From Phycisphaerales bacterium UBA966 (lineage in GTDB: Bacteria > Planctomycetota > Phycisphaerae > Phycisphaerales > SM1A02), in contig DBCE01000228.1 of assembly GCA_002292895.1 (NCBI GenBank), positions 1 through 20,641 of the forward strand: a stretch of DNA of 20,641 nucleotides. Direction: 5' to 3'. The position numbers were made by a program, and so were the translations under genes. Position 1 is the stretch's first letter. The number at the start of each line of letters is the position of its first letter. Below the pieces are notes generated by a model. That model worked only from the letters and a program-made list of their open reading frames with translations. It did not search any database and was not told where the DNA came from. Below are positions 13,895 through 20,641 of this stretch, in pieces.

Positions 13895-14947
13895 ATGCCC
13901 AACGTAATCAAGACGCTCACCTATCGATGCACGCTCGCCTGCGCCGTTGTATTGGCCTCACTGAATTGTCGCGTTCACGCGCAGGGCGGAAGCGGCTCAA
14001 TGGCTGCGCGTCTACTCGAAGCTTCGGGAGACAACTATGTTGCGGCGCGCGCCGCAGCAGTCAGCATGTCGAAAGCATCGTTTGAACCCGTCTCATTCGA
14101 GCTTAGAAGTGGCGGACCAGCATCCAAGGGGACAATCATCGCAGCCGCGATCGCAGTCCGCAGATCCACGCCAGCTGTAGCGGACGAGTTTGACACGCAT
14201 CTAAGTCAATCTATTCAGCAGCCATCCACGGACACTCGATCCGGGAAGCCGAAGTACAACGCATGGTGGCCGAAGGACCGATTTGAACTGGATCCGCTCG
14301 TGTTGGAAGTGATTGTGAAGCGACTGGCGCCCGATCCGCTGAGGCACCAATTCATGGAGGGATTGGCGAGGCCAAACCCGGCCAATGTCAAACCGATTCT
14401 GGCGATTCTGGATTCAGACGGATTGCCCTATGCGGGGGTTCTGGTGGACGCTTGTGCGGGAAAAATTGAGCTTGAAGATTCAATCACCCCGGCGATCGTG
14501 GACTTGCACAAGAAGTGGCGTAGCACAGGTGTAGTCAGTTCCGGTGGCATCTTTGCGCTTTCACGAATCGGCCGAGAACCACAGCTTGCAGCGCTTCTCT
14601 CGGTACGTGACTTCGAACGACTTCGCGCCGAAGCACAGGGCGCGTCTCCTTGGTCAGACGACAATGCGCGGAAAGACTATGAAGGCGCACTCATGGCCTT
14701 GGATCACTCCAAGGCAGAACTGGAATCGGCCCGAAGCACTGGTAGCGGAGCCAACAGCGTAAGCAGGGCGGAGCGAGTGGTTGAGAATGCGTCCCAACGG
14801 GCTTCCGACATGCGAACGAAGTGCCACATCCGCGAATTGTGGGTTGAACTGGAGGCGCAGATTGCTGCATTGGAGTCGCGGCTTGCCAACGATGTGGGGG
14901 GCGGCGCTGCACCAAGTGGTGATCCACTCGGGTCCAAGCCCAGATAG
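13895..14947 (+). CDS. Secreted helical protein in the PAD operon
   Basis: The 350-residue product starts at an ATG with AGAGAGG about 8 nt upstream, 15 nt after the PAD stop. A signal peptide (about 1-30, CTLACAVVLASLNCRVHAQ) is followed by helical sequence with short repeated helix pairs (LEASGDNYVAARAAAVSMSK; LARPNPANVKPILAILDSDG) that may be HEAT-like. A likely coiled coil lies near 265-335 (ALDHSKAELESARS, WVELEAQIAALESRL), and the end is Gly/Ser-rich. I do not recognise the family. The stop is a TAG in the same frame as the following ORF: the only in-frame stop between this gene and the toxin-like domain. The two may once have been one protein of about 529 residues with a C-terminal toxin-like module. 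Confidence 0.75.
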   Translation: MPNVIKTLTYRCTLACAVVLASLNCRVHAQGGSGSMAARLLEASGDNYVAARAAAVSMSKASFEPVSFELRSGGPASKGTIIAAAIAVRRSTPAVADEFDTHLSQSIQQPSTDTRSGKPKYNAWWPKDRFELDPLVLEVIVKRLAPDPLRHQFMEGLARPNPANVKPILAILDSDGLPYAGVLVDACAGKIELEDSITPAIVDLHKKWRSTGVVSSGGIFALSRIGREPQLAALLSVRDFERLRAEAQGASPWSDDNARKDYEGALMALDHSKAELESARSTGSGANSVSRAERVVENASQRASDMRTKCHIRELWVELEAQIAALESRLANDVGGGAAPSGDPLGSKPR

Positions 14948-14956
14948 TCCAGGGCC

Positions 14957-15484
14957 GTGATATTCGGTGCCGCGATCGTCGTCGGCACCGCTCTGTTGGT
15001 GCCAGTCGGGTACGACCTTTCGGACAAAGCCTTCAACCGCGGAGGGTGGTCGAGCAATGACTGGGAAACAGCTGGCGGGATTGTCGGCGGCGGGGTAGGC
15101 GGTGTGGCCGGAGCTCGCGCGGCTGGCACAGGCTTCCGGGGCGGGCCCTCAGCGGGCAGTGCTCGGGGAGGGCCGATTGCAGCGGGAATGAGGCGCGTCC
15201 ACACTGGTCCGCGAATCGTTCCACCCGGTCAGGGAATCAGGCTGGCGTCGTTGTCACGCGCGACCGTCGAACGCAATGGATTTCGATTCACCGAGCGCTA
15301 TCACCGCAGGTTGTGGGACATGTCCGATGGAGGACGGCCCGCACCCAGTCTCTTTGCCAGGGAGATTCTGGACGCCACAGGCGGCAAGGGCACTCCAATC
15401 ACGGATGAGCCGTATCCGGGGTTCCTGCGTTACGAGGCGCTTGGCTGGGAGATGACCTATAACCCAGGAACTCGAGAGGTGTGA
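14957..15484 (+). CDS. Candidate polymorphic-toxin C-terminal module
   Basis: The GTG at 14957 has a weak AGGG just upstream, and the product is 175 residues. A hydrophobic segment (IFGAAIVVGTALLVPVGY) is followed by a Gly-rich zipper-like stretch (GGIVGGGVGGVAGARAAG), of a kind often found before toxin domains. The compact C-terminal domain (about 100-175) contains RFTERYHRRLWDMSDGGRPAPSLFAREIL, then PGFLRYEALGWEMTYNPGTREV. This pattern (TER-Y-RRLW, APSLxAREIL, PGFxRYE, WEMxYNPxTxEVW) recalls small C-terminal domains at the ends of RHS-like and other polymorphic toxins; the activity is unknown to me. The ORF continues the frame of the upstream gene beyond a TAG. A small gene follows after 5 nt, the place of an immunity gene. 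Confidence 0.6.
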   Translation: MIFGAAIVVGTALLVPVGYDLSDKAFNRGGWSSNDWETAGGIVGGGVGGVAGARAAGTGFRGGPSAGSARGGPIAAGMRRVHTGPRIVPPGQGIRLASLSRATVERNGFRFTERYHRRLWDMSDGGRPAPSLFAREILDATGGKGTPITDEPYPGFLRYEALGWEMTYNPGTREV

Positions 15485-15489
15485 CACAT

Positions 15490-15855
15490 ATGCCCAACGA
15501 AGGACTGAGTGAAGCGCAGCGATTCAGGTTTACCGTACTCCAGAGGCTCGAGTCGGATGCGGGGCGTGATAGACGCCTCTTGCCGGAAGAAGAGCACGCG
15601 CTGGACAGGATTGTCACAAAGACCCTGGAACGCATTCGTGGCGCGAACTGCTTTGAGCTTGCGGAACCGGGATTGGCCGACCTGGCGACGCTTCATGGGT
15701 TGTTGTCTTCGTTGGCGTTTCGGTACGAGATTCGTCTCACGCCGGATCAGCACCGCATGGTCCGTCAATATGACCGATGGGACGAGGAGTTCGTGCGTGC
15801 TAGGGTCTATGAGCGCATAAGGCGTGGTGAACCCCCTTGGGTTGAGACCGTCTGA
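15490..15855 (+). CDS. Small helical protein, candidate immunity gene
   Basis: The 121-residue acidic, largely helical protein (SEAQRFRFTVLQRLESDAGRD; ALDRIVTKTLERI; LADLATLHGLLSSLAFRYEI; YDRWDEEFVRARVYERIRRG) has no signal peptide or membrane segment. It starts 5 nt after the toxin-like ORF and is the last gene of the run that begins with the PAD gene. Size, acidity, cytosolic character and position fit an immunity protein. No family was recognised, so the role is inference. Confidence 0.7.
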   Translation: MPNEGLSEAQRFRFTVLQRLESDAGRDRRLLPEEEHALDRIVTKTLERIRGANCFELAEPGLADLATLHGLLSSLAFRYEIRLTPDQHRMVRQYDRWDEEFVRARVYERIRRGEPPWVETV

Positions 15856-16091
15856 GGTGTTGATGGGGGTTAGGTCAGGTGACAGCGTCGCGCTGATCAG
15901 GCCCACTCCGGAAGAGATAATCCTCCGACCCATTGGGCGGGAAGCCATAACCGCCGGGTCGGATTTGCAACTTGCGAATTCGCGACACCTCGCCCGTGTC
16001 TCTGTTTGCTTTTCGCGTCGTTTCGAAGGGGGTTGCCCCCGCACTACTTCAAGAGTGGTTGCGAACAGCAGCCCTCGCCAAACGCACGAGA
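15856..16091 (+). other. Stretch after the candidate immunity gene
   Basis: An ORF from an ATG at 15863 (MGVRSGDSVALIRPTPEEIILRPIG) reads plausibly for about 40 residues. It then loses protein character and runs through the downstream repeat element to 16219. It may be the start of a broken small gene, but I cannot support a complete one. A small hairpin, GGGGG-TTG-CCCCC, lies near 16028-16040. Confidence 0.35.
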
Positions 16092-16160
16092 GACGCGTCC
16101 TCCACGAGGGCGCGTCTTTCGTTTTGTGCGCAGGGATTTCGAGGGGTGGGCCAGGGCGGC
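16092..16160 (+). repeat. Hairpin-plus-tail repeat element, copy 3 (terminator-like)
   Basis: GACGCGTCCT-CCACG-AGGGCGCGTC (16092-16116) is a 10-bp stem with one T-G pair, followed by TTTCGTTTTG and the conserved tail GGATTTCGAGGGGTGGGC plus CAGGGCGG. The stem is nearly the same as copy 2, and the tail continues as in copy 1. As a terminator it would end the PAD/toxin transcript. Confidence 0.8.
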
Positions 16161-16312
16161 AGGTCGACCGTTGTCTCGGAGGCTTAACCACGGGGTCGCC
16201 GGGCAGGGTGCCGGGTTAAGACTGGGTCGGTCCCGCTGGAGCGGTCACTACCCGTTGCGAACGACTGACCGCGGGCTATGGCTTCGAGGAGCACCCGCCC
16301 AGCGGAGGAAAC
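16161..16312. other. Structured intergenic region with two inverted repeats
   Basis: CTTAACC (16183-16189) pairs with GGTTAAG (16214-16220), and GCGGTCA (16241-16247) pairs with TGACCGC (16266-16272). Both stems are perfect 7-mers with loops of 24 and 18 nt. The region lies between convergent genes. It could hold 3'-end structures or a small RNA. I recognise no known RNA family and see no gene. Confidence 0.4.
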
Positions 16313-16927
16313 CTAACGCGAGACCACCCTTTCCCGCCGCCTGCACACGATCGAAACGCCCCCAATCAGGTATAAGGCAACGCCCGGCATTGGGACCGTC
16401 GTGAAGTAGAGGTTGTCAAAGTACACGGGGTAGGTGCTGCCCCACGGTGGCGGATTCACCGCGTTCTTGAACACAACCCGGTCGAAGGCCACGTCCCCAA
16501 AGAACCCGGCAAACTTGTTTGATCCGCCACCGAAGTTCTGCGTCCATGAATAGATGAGCTGGTCCCCGGAAAAGAACTGTGCCTTCGCGACTCCGGGGTA
16601 GTACACCGCGAGTCCGCGCATCGGCGTGTCGAACCGCATGTCGATCGAGTTCTCTCCCTGGAGCCCCCATCCATCTTGCGTGAACGAAACCGTTGAGTAG
16701 ATCCAGTTGCCCTGCGGCTCGACAAAGTGAATCCCCAGCGATGCATACTGTTCCGTGATCAACGTGCCGTAGGGGAATTCGGTGAACGTGATTGTGCTGT
16801 ACGCCCCTGCATTGCCGAGCCACTGACTCGCATTCGTAGCACCCGTGACGACGGCGAATCCACCGAGTGCCGTGGGCGCAGTGCACGCCGCAGCCAGAGT
16901 TGAGGCCCACCAGACTTTGCTTGCCAT
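16313..16927 (-). CDS. Secreted PEP-CTERM-like protein
   Basis: The 204-residue product has its start at 16927 fixed by GGAGG (16938-16934) with 6-nt spacing; the in-frame ATG at 16948 lies upstream of that site. A signal peptide (MASKVWWASTLAAACTAPTALG) is followed by a beta-rich domain (ITFTEFPYGTLITEQYASLGIHF, MRFDTPMRGLAVYYPG, FDRVVFKN, YPVYFDNLYF). This pattern is common in PEP-CTERM proteins with lectin-like beta-sandwich domains. The end is VPMPGVALYLIGGVSIVCRRRERVVSR: Pro motif, hydrophobic helix, Arg cluster. Sorting by an exosortase-type enzyme is expected. The ligand is unknown. Confidence 0.88.
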   Translation of the reverse strand: MASKVWWASTLAAACTAPTALGGFAVVTGATNASQWLGNAGAYSTITFTEFPYGTLITEQYASLGIHFVEPQGNWIYSTVSFTQDGWGLQGENSIDMRFDTPMRGLAVYYPGVAKAQFFSGDQLIYSWTQNFGGGSNKFAGFFGDVAFDRVVFKNAVNPPPWGSTYPVYFDNLYFTTVPMPGVALYLIGGVSIVCRRRERVVSR

Positions 16928-16965
16928 AACGGTCCTCCGGATTCCCATAAAGATCCTATGCTCGG

Positions 16966-17679
16966 TTAGTCGCGCGCAGTCAAGTAAATGTAGAGCCATT
17001 CGAGGACTTCGGCGTTCTGCGCGTCAGTCCGGGCACTCTGTGAGGCGTTGAACTCAGCAACCGAGTTGAATCCGAGAATGGCGAGTCCGTCGATGAGCGT
17101 GCCTTCCGAATCCGATACCGCCTCCTGAGCGGCCGAGCCCCGGCTGCCGCTTGGGCACGACCAACACTTGCACGAACTACCCCACGCGCCAAGAAGAATG
17201 CCAAGGTCCGAACCGTTGATAAGCCCGTCTCGATTGAGGTCGGCCAGGCATGACGGACAAGGGCTGCCGCAGCTCCACGCCCCCAAGAGAATCCCTAGGT
17301 CTGCGCCGTTCACCGAGCAGGAACCGTCAATGTCGCCCACACAAGTGATTGGCTTCAGAAGGAAACCGTGTTACTCCGCCCCACCACCCGGCAACGCAAC
17401 CCATCCGTCGCCGACGATCCAGCCGTCAGAGCTCACGGCGTGCGCTTGCACACGATAGGCGAGGTGATTGTACGTATCGCCACCGACCACCGTGACATCC
17501 CCGCTGGCGCCCGCTTCGATCCCTTGCTCCCGAGTGGTGCAGATCGACGCCAACACATCGGGAGACTGGGTAGTGTGCCAGCGCGGCTTGGGCTTGCGGG
17601 TCGGGCCATCCGCGCGCAATCCATCCTTGCGCGGAAAGAGACTCCGGGCAGCACGCTCATCGGCTGCGGCATCATTCAT
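16966..17679 (-). pseudogene. Dockerin-type surface protein gene interrupted by TAA
   Basis: Two open frames, 17679-17371 and the one below it down to 16966, are in the same frame, separated only by a TAA at 17373-17371. Read through, the sequence runs from HAF-repeat-like text (HLAYRVQAHAVSSDGWIVGDGWVALPGGGAE), past the stop, into HGFLLKPITC, then GDIDGSCSVNGADLGILLGAW and a second loop DLNRDGLINGSDLGILLGAW. That is the normal order of planctomycete proteins whose end carries a dockerin-like pair, so the stop is most likely a point mutation or an error. After the dockerin pair a tail of about 60 residues ends at 16966. Sequence upstream of about residue 50 is not convincing and the true start may be lost. 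No signal peptide is visible. Confidence 0.72.
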
Positions 17680-17804
17680 CCGCGCGCGGGAGCCCGTGCA
17701 GCTTGCAGACCGGGCACGCCGTGTCTACGCTGCGCAAGGCGACCTCGCACTCGGGGGCAGAACCAATCCGACTCTTGTCACGCATGGCAAATAGGAGACG
17801 CGAA

Positions 17805-19214
17805 ATGTCAACAGGGATGAAGGCGGGCACTTTCACCTGGATTTGCGCTGCGACGATATCGATCGGGGCATTGGCATTTAGTCGGTCGGCGCAGGCGATG
17901 CAATCGGGCTCGTGGCCGCCTCCGAAGCCGTGCGCGCAATGGCTGCGGAACGATCCCGCCAACCAAGCGGACGTGCGTGCGTTCGTCGCTTCTTACTGGC
18001 CCGCGTTCTGGTGCGACGAATGTCCGGAGCGCGAGAGCCTAGAGCTCAGCGGCGCCGGAGTGCACTTTCGCAATCCGCTTCCCGGTGACATCACGCTGAT
18101 CTTCGATCCTTGGGTGCGCGTCTTTGAACGCCTCTACGCAAACCGGCTTGTTCTCAACCCCGGTGGAACCGGGTCGACGTATGACCTGTGGGACCTCATG
18201 AAGGACGACCTCGCGGTCCGGGAGAGCTTCCGCGTCTATGTCTTGACCGATCAAATCAGCACCAGTTCGACGACGGGCACCGATGTGTTCGTGGCGCACT
18301 ACCTACTCAGCTACGACGCGGTGACGATCTCATCGGTTGCTACAGTCGCATCGGTGGTGGTACTCGATGACGCGATCCAGTCGAACGCGCTACGCATGGC
18401 GGGGCCTGCGACCGGCGTTCCGTCAGGGGGTGACCCGTCAGACGCCGGCCTGCCGGTGACCGATGGTGGCGGCCCGGCGGCGGAGCCTGGCACGCCAACT
18501 CAGACGGAGCAGGAGCTAATGTGCAAACTGCGGTATCTGGCGCGGTCTTCGCAGTTGGCCTGCATGAAGGCGAACGGGCTGTGGACGGCCGATGTGCCGA
18601 ACTGCTCGGGCGCGTCATTCGATTGCGACGACTTCTCCGATGCGATGATCCGGTGGATTCTGGCGCACCAGGGGCAGGGCGGCATGGCGAATGAGCGAAT
18701 GCTGTTTCGTTGGCGGTGTCCCGGTCAACCCGCCTTCGAAGGGCACTGGATGCCAGTGATGGTCATCGGGGGCAAGTGCTATCTCATCGACCCTTACACG
18801 GGCGAGGTGGTCGGGCCCTTTCCCAAGACACCCAGTGGCCGCCTTGCGATGGCCAAGTGGTGGCTGCAAAAGATGGGCCACTGGTGCGAAGGGATCGAAT
18901 GGGATCGGGGTACGCCGAAGTTCTCGAACCCAGGGTCTGAGGACTTCCACGGGCGCGAACCCACCCCGCTTTGGTACCTCTGCGCCGAGTCGATCGCGCA
19001 TTTCTGCAGGAAGCTTCGCGCATGCTGTGGGAGTACGGCTATTCCGCAGCCGAATTGCAGTCCCGCGCCTCCATGGGCAAGCGACCCGGAGCTTCGCCAG
19101 CTTGGTTGCGATCCCGGGCAGTACGTTCGCGATCGCGACAAGCATCGGGTCCGGAATACCGCCGCGTGCCAGGACATCCCTCCGATCACCGCTGGCGCTG
19201 GGCTTGGCAGCTGA
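17805..19214 (+). CDS. Secreted protein with transglutaminase/papain-like Cys-His-Asp arrangement
   Basis: The 469-residue product starts at an ATG with GGAG 7 nt upstream. A signal peptide (about 1-31, ATISIGALAFSRSAQA) is followed by a Cys-containing N-terminal domain (WCDECPE) and a Pro/Gly-rich linker near 205-240. The C-terminal domain contains a Cys in SFDCDDFSDAMIRWIL (Cys274), a His in FEGHWMPVMVIGG (His314) and an Asp in CYLIDPYTGEV (Asp329). Cys, then His about 40 residues on, then Asp 15 residues later is the order of transglutaminase-like and related papain-fold enzymes. The product may thus be a secreted peptidase or crosslinking enzyme; the family is not firmly identified. The next gene starts 27 nt downstream, so the two are likely co-transcribed. 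Confidence 0.7.
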   Translation: MSTGMKAGTFTWICAATISIGALAFSRSAQAMQSGSWPPPKPCAQWLRNDPANQADVRAFVASYWPAFWCDECPERESLELSGAGVHFRNPLPGDITLIFDPWVRVFERLYANRLVLNPGGTGSTYDLWDLMKDDLAVRESFRVYVLTDQISTSSTTGTDVFVAHYLLSYDAVTISSVATVASVVVLDDAIQSNALRMAGPATGVPSGGDPSDAGLPVTDGGGPAAEPGTPTQTEQELMCKLRYLARSSQLACMKANGLWTADVPNCSGASFDCDDFSDAMIRWILAHQGQGGMANERMLFRWRCPGQPAFEGHWMPVMVIGGKCYLIDPYTGEVVGPFPKTPSGRLAMAKWWLQKMGHWCEGIEWDRGTPKFSNPGSEDFHGREPTPLWYLCAESIAHFCRKLRACCGSTAIPQPNCSPAPPWASDPELRQLGCDPGQYVRDRDKHRVRNTAACQDIPPITAGAGLGS

Positions 19215-19241
19215 GGCCTGCTCTGAAAATTGGAGATGCAC

Positions 19242-20312
19242 ATGCGGATTGAGCGCCCGGTCGCGCCGGCAAGAATGTGGCTGAAGCGCTCATCGCGCGT
19301 TGCTGGATGGTGTGCGTTGGGCTTCGTGCTTCAGCACGCAGTAGGCATGACTGTCGCCTATGTCACCTTCGAGCAAACGCTCTTCGTGACCGGCACGCGG
19401 GCTCCATCCTGGTGGCCCGGCGACCCAAAGCAGTTCTGGGAGGCGCCGGTGGTCAGCGCGATCTTCTCGGTGAAGACGAGGGAACCCTACACGGCGGATG
19501 CTTACCTCGGACCCGGGCGGCAGCCTGGCGTGGCGGTCGAGACTCCGTGGGGCGGAGTCGGAATTTGGCGCGACCGACTGCCACGGCGCCTGCATGATTC
19601 CTGGGGTCTCGTGGTTCCTGCGCGGGTCATCGAGTTTGAGGACATGCCGGGCAACCCGGCTCACGGATGGATTTCTCTTTCGGTGTTCGAGAACGCACTT
19701 CAGCGGCTGAATGCTGACATGGCGAACCTGGATCCGAATTCTGTCTTCGGCGGCAGCCGGTACGAATCGCTCTACGCGCTCTTCGAAACGGGGGACGAAT
19801 TCACCCTCGATCCACCCGACTGGGTGGCGCTCCCTCCGGTGCCCCGCGGTGGCAAGGCATGGACGCCGCCCCAAGAGATGTACTTCAGCGCGGCCTGGGG
19901 CGGCCCTTTCCCGAGTGTCGTCGAGCACGCGCACTACAGGTGGACGGGAATTGGTGATCCCTGGGAGGATGCCGACGACGAGCGACATGAGAAGTGCTGG
20001 GACCTCCTGGACTACGACGGGATTCCGCGGTCCGAGTGGAGCCCGCTCTTCTCGGCGGGCATTGCATGGCGTCCGCTGTTCCCCGGCGCACTGCTGAACT
20101 CGTTGATCTACTCGGGCGTGCTGTGGGCGGTGATCATGGGGCTGCGCAAGCTCGTGTTTAGCCCGCCGCACCGCTGGCGCGCGCGGCGGCACGGGATGTG
20201 CGCATCATGCGGCTACGCGATCGCGGGCGGCCGCCCCGCGAACACCGCAGACCGGGGAGCGAGGTGTCCGGAGTGCGGGGCGCCGATCGAAGATGCCAGG
20301 GATGGGGTCTGA
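19242..20312 (+). CDS. Membrane protein with C-terminal zinc ribbon
   Basis: The 356-residue product uses the ATG at 19242, which has GGAG at 6-nt spacing; the ATG at 19236 and the TTG at 19230 overlap or precede that site. One transmembrane segment lies near residues 20-43 (VAGWCALGFVLQHAVGMTVAYVTF). A large non-cytoplasmic domain rich in Trp and Pro follows, then a second membrane segment near 290-312 (LLNSLIYSGVLWAVIMGL). The cytoplasmic tail has CASCG and CPECG pairs forming one zinc ribbon. This plan is common among uncharacterised planctomycete membrane proteins. It lies 27 nt after the Cys-His-Asp protein gene, so the two may work together at the cell surface. Function unknown. Confidence 0.78.
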   Translation: MRIERPVAPARMWLKRSSRVAGWCALGFVLQHAVGMTVAYVTFEQTLFVTGTRAPSWWPGDPKQFWEAPVVSAIFSVKTREPYTADAYLGPGRQPGVAVETPWGGVGIWRDRLPRRLHDSWGLVVPARVIEFEDMPGNPAHGWISLSVFENALQRLNADMANLDPNSVFGGSRYESLYALFETGDEFTLDPPDWVALPPVPRGGKAWTPPQEMYFSAAWGGPFPSVVEHAHYRWTGIGDPWEDADDERHEKCWDLLDYDGIPRSEWSPLFSAGIAWRPLFPGALLNSLIYSGVLWAVIMGLRKLVFSPPHRWRARRHGMCASCGYAIAGGRPANTADRGARCPECGAPIEDARDGV

Positions 20313-20540
20313 CGAGCGGCTCGCGGGGGATACGGCCGTTGCAGTTACCTAGCCGCCTGCAAGAAGTGCTTCCGGCAAGAGACGTGGCCTTGCGCACGGT
20401 CCGCGGGAGTTCGCAGTCTTTGCCCAATCTGCAAATCCGCCAAGTTTGCCACGCCATCTTTTTGCAGACGGCATACCTACCCATTCGTGAACCCAACCCC
20501 AGAACGGGATTTTGAGACCGGTACGGATCACCCTACTGCT
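20313..20540 (+). other. Intergenic region before the right-edge terminator
   Basis: I see no supportable gene. The frame of the preceding gene stays open after its TGA to the window end and includes a CKKC and CPIC pair, but it has no start codon or ribosome-binding site and runs through the terminator, so it is probably chance. The last 10 bases or so begin the sequence shared with 6202-6261. Confidence 0.45.
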
Positions 20541-20574
20541 GATCGGCTCCGGTTCGCCGGGGCCGATCGGTTTT
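20541..20574 (+). terminator. UUCG-loop Rho-independent terminator, copy 2
   Basis: This is the same 12-bp stem and TTCG tetraloop as at 6210, followed by CGGTTTTG. With its flanks it is nearly identical to 6202-6261. It would end the transcript of the two genes at 17805-20312. The T run is shorter than in copy 1. Confidence 0.82.
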
Positions 20575-20593
20575 GTGTTGTGCTCTGCCGTCC

Positions 20594-20638
20594 CTCGAGC
20601 AGGACGCCATCCAGCTGTACCCAGCGCATGCAGCGTGA
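20594..20638 (+). pseudogene. MNT antitoxin gene remnant (last 14 codons)
   Basis: The sequence encodes LEQDAIQLYPAHAA followed by TGA, differing at one residue from the end of MNT gene 1 (6578-6622). About 20 bases upstream lies the tail of the shared terminator segment, so the roughly 315 bp that hold the MNT start and its GS-DID core are missing. Confidence 0.85.
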
Positions 20639-20641
20639 TGC
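20628..20641 (+). CDS. Start of a HEPN gene running off the right edge
   Basis: The ATG at 20628 begins MQRD, the same start as the HEPN gene at 6612, and it overlaps the MNT remnant by the same 11 nt. Only 14 bases are in the window, so whether the gene is intact cannot be judged. Confidence 0.45.

Noticed and set aside
15824..16219. ORF downstream of the candidate immunity gene
   Set aside because: Only its first 40 residues or so look protein-like, it overlaps the end of the previous gene, and it runs through the hairpin-plus-tail repeat. It is recorded only as an uncertain stretch.
20313..20641. Stop-free plus-strand frame with CKKC and CPIC pairs
   Set aside because: It has no start codon or ribosome-binding site and passes through an intrinsic terminator and the MNT remnant in the wrong frame. 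Long open frames are common in GC-rich DNA.
1..20641. CRISPR array, rRNA or complete transposase gene
   Set aside because: No regularly spaced repeats, no rRNA-like segments and no transposase or integrase motifs (DDE, HUH, tyrosine recombinase) were found in either strand's readable proteins.

Overview
The window looks like high-GC DNA from a planctomycete, most likely of the Phycisphaerae type. The evidence is internal. Two loci carry paired NGADLG-x-LLG-x-WG calcium-loop repeats of the planctomycete 'GC-type dockerin' kind (10547-13879 and 16966-17679). Two secreted proteins end in a PEP-CTERM-like tail with a proline-rich signal, a hydrophobic helix and an Arg cluster (1771-2412, 16313-16927). 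Two membrane proteins carry C-terminal CxxC zinc ribbons. No taxonomic search was possible.

Layout. 1-1.5 kb: a secreted protein broken by a frameshift, a 60-residue membrane protein and repeat-rich non-coding DNA. 1.77-2.41 kb: a PEP-CTERM-like protein. 2.64-5.01 kb, minus strand: a three-gene cluster of a secretin-type short-domain protein, an ECF sigma factor and a small single-pass membrane protein. 5.1-8.7 kb: a toxin-antitoxin island with two complete MNT/HEPN cassettes, a third MNT gene with only a stub of its HEPN partner, a DCC-family (DUF393) thiol-oxidoreductase-like gene, and a diverged duplicate of the HEPN-DCC segment that has lost two internal pieces at short repeats. A further MNT remnant and the first bases of a HEPN gene lie at the right edge, so the island sequence is dispersed. 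8.8-10.4 kb: a lipoprotein and a truncated shikimate-dehydrogenase-like gene.

10.5-15.9 kb is the most remarkable part. It is a tightly spaced run of four genes: a large secreted protein with FG-GAP, dockerin-like and thrombospondin-type-3-like calcium loops followed by a complete peptidylarginine deiminase (PAD) module with all four catalytic residues; a secreted helical protein; a short ORF in the same frame as the previous gene, separated from it by one TAG, whose end resembles C-terminal domains of polymorphic toxins; and a 121-residue candidate immunity protein. A PAD enzyme next to a toxin/immunity-like pair is the best candidate for an undescribed system.

16.3-20.3 kb: a second PEP-CTERM-like protein, a dockerin-type gene interrupted by an in-frame TAA, a secreted Cys-His-Asp protein of transglutaminase/papain-like appearance, and a membrane protein with a C-terminal zinc ribbon.

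Three repeat families run through the window: a hairpin plus conserved tail (three copies), a UUCG-loop terminator placed before MNT sequences (two copies), and a short CTCAC-loop hairpin (four copies). Several genes are broken by single-base or nonsense changes. This means either real decay of accessory DNA or assembly errors, and the sequence alone cannot tell which.
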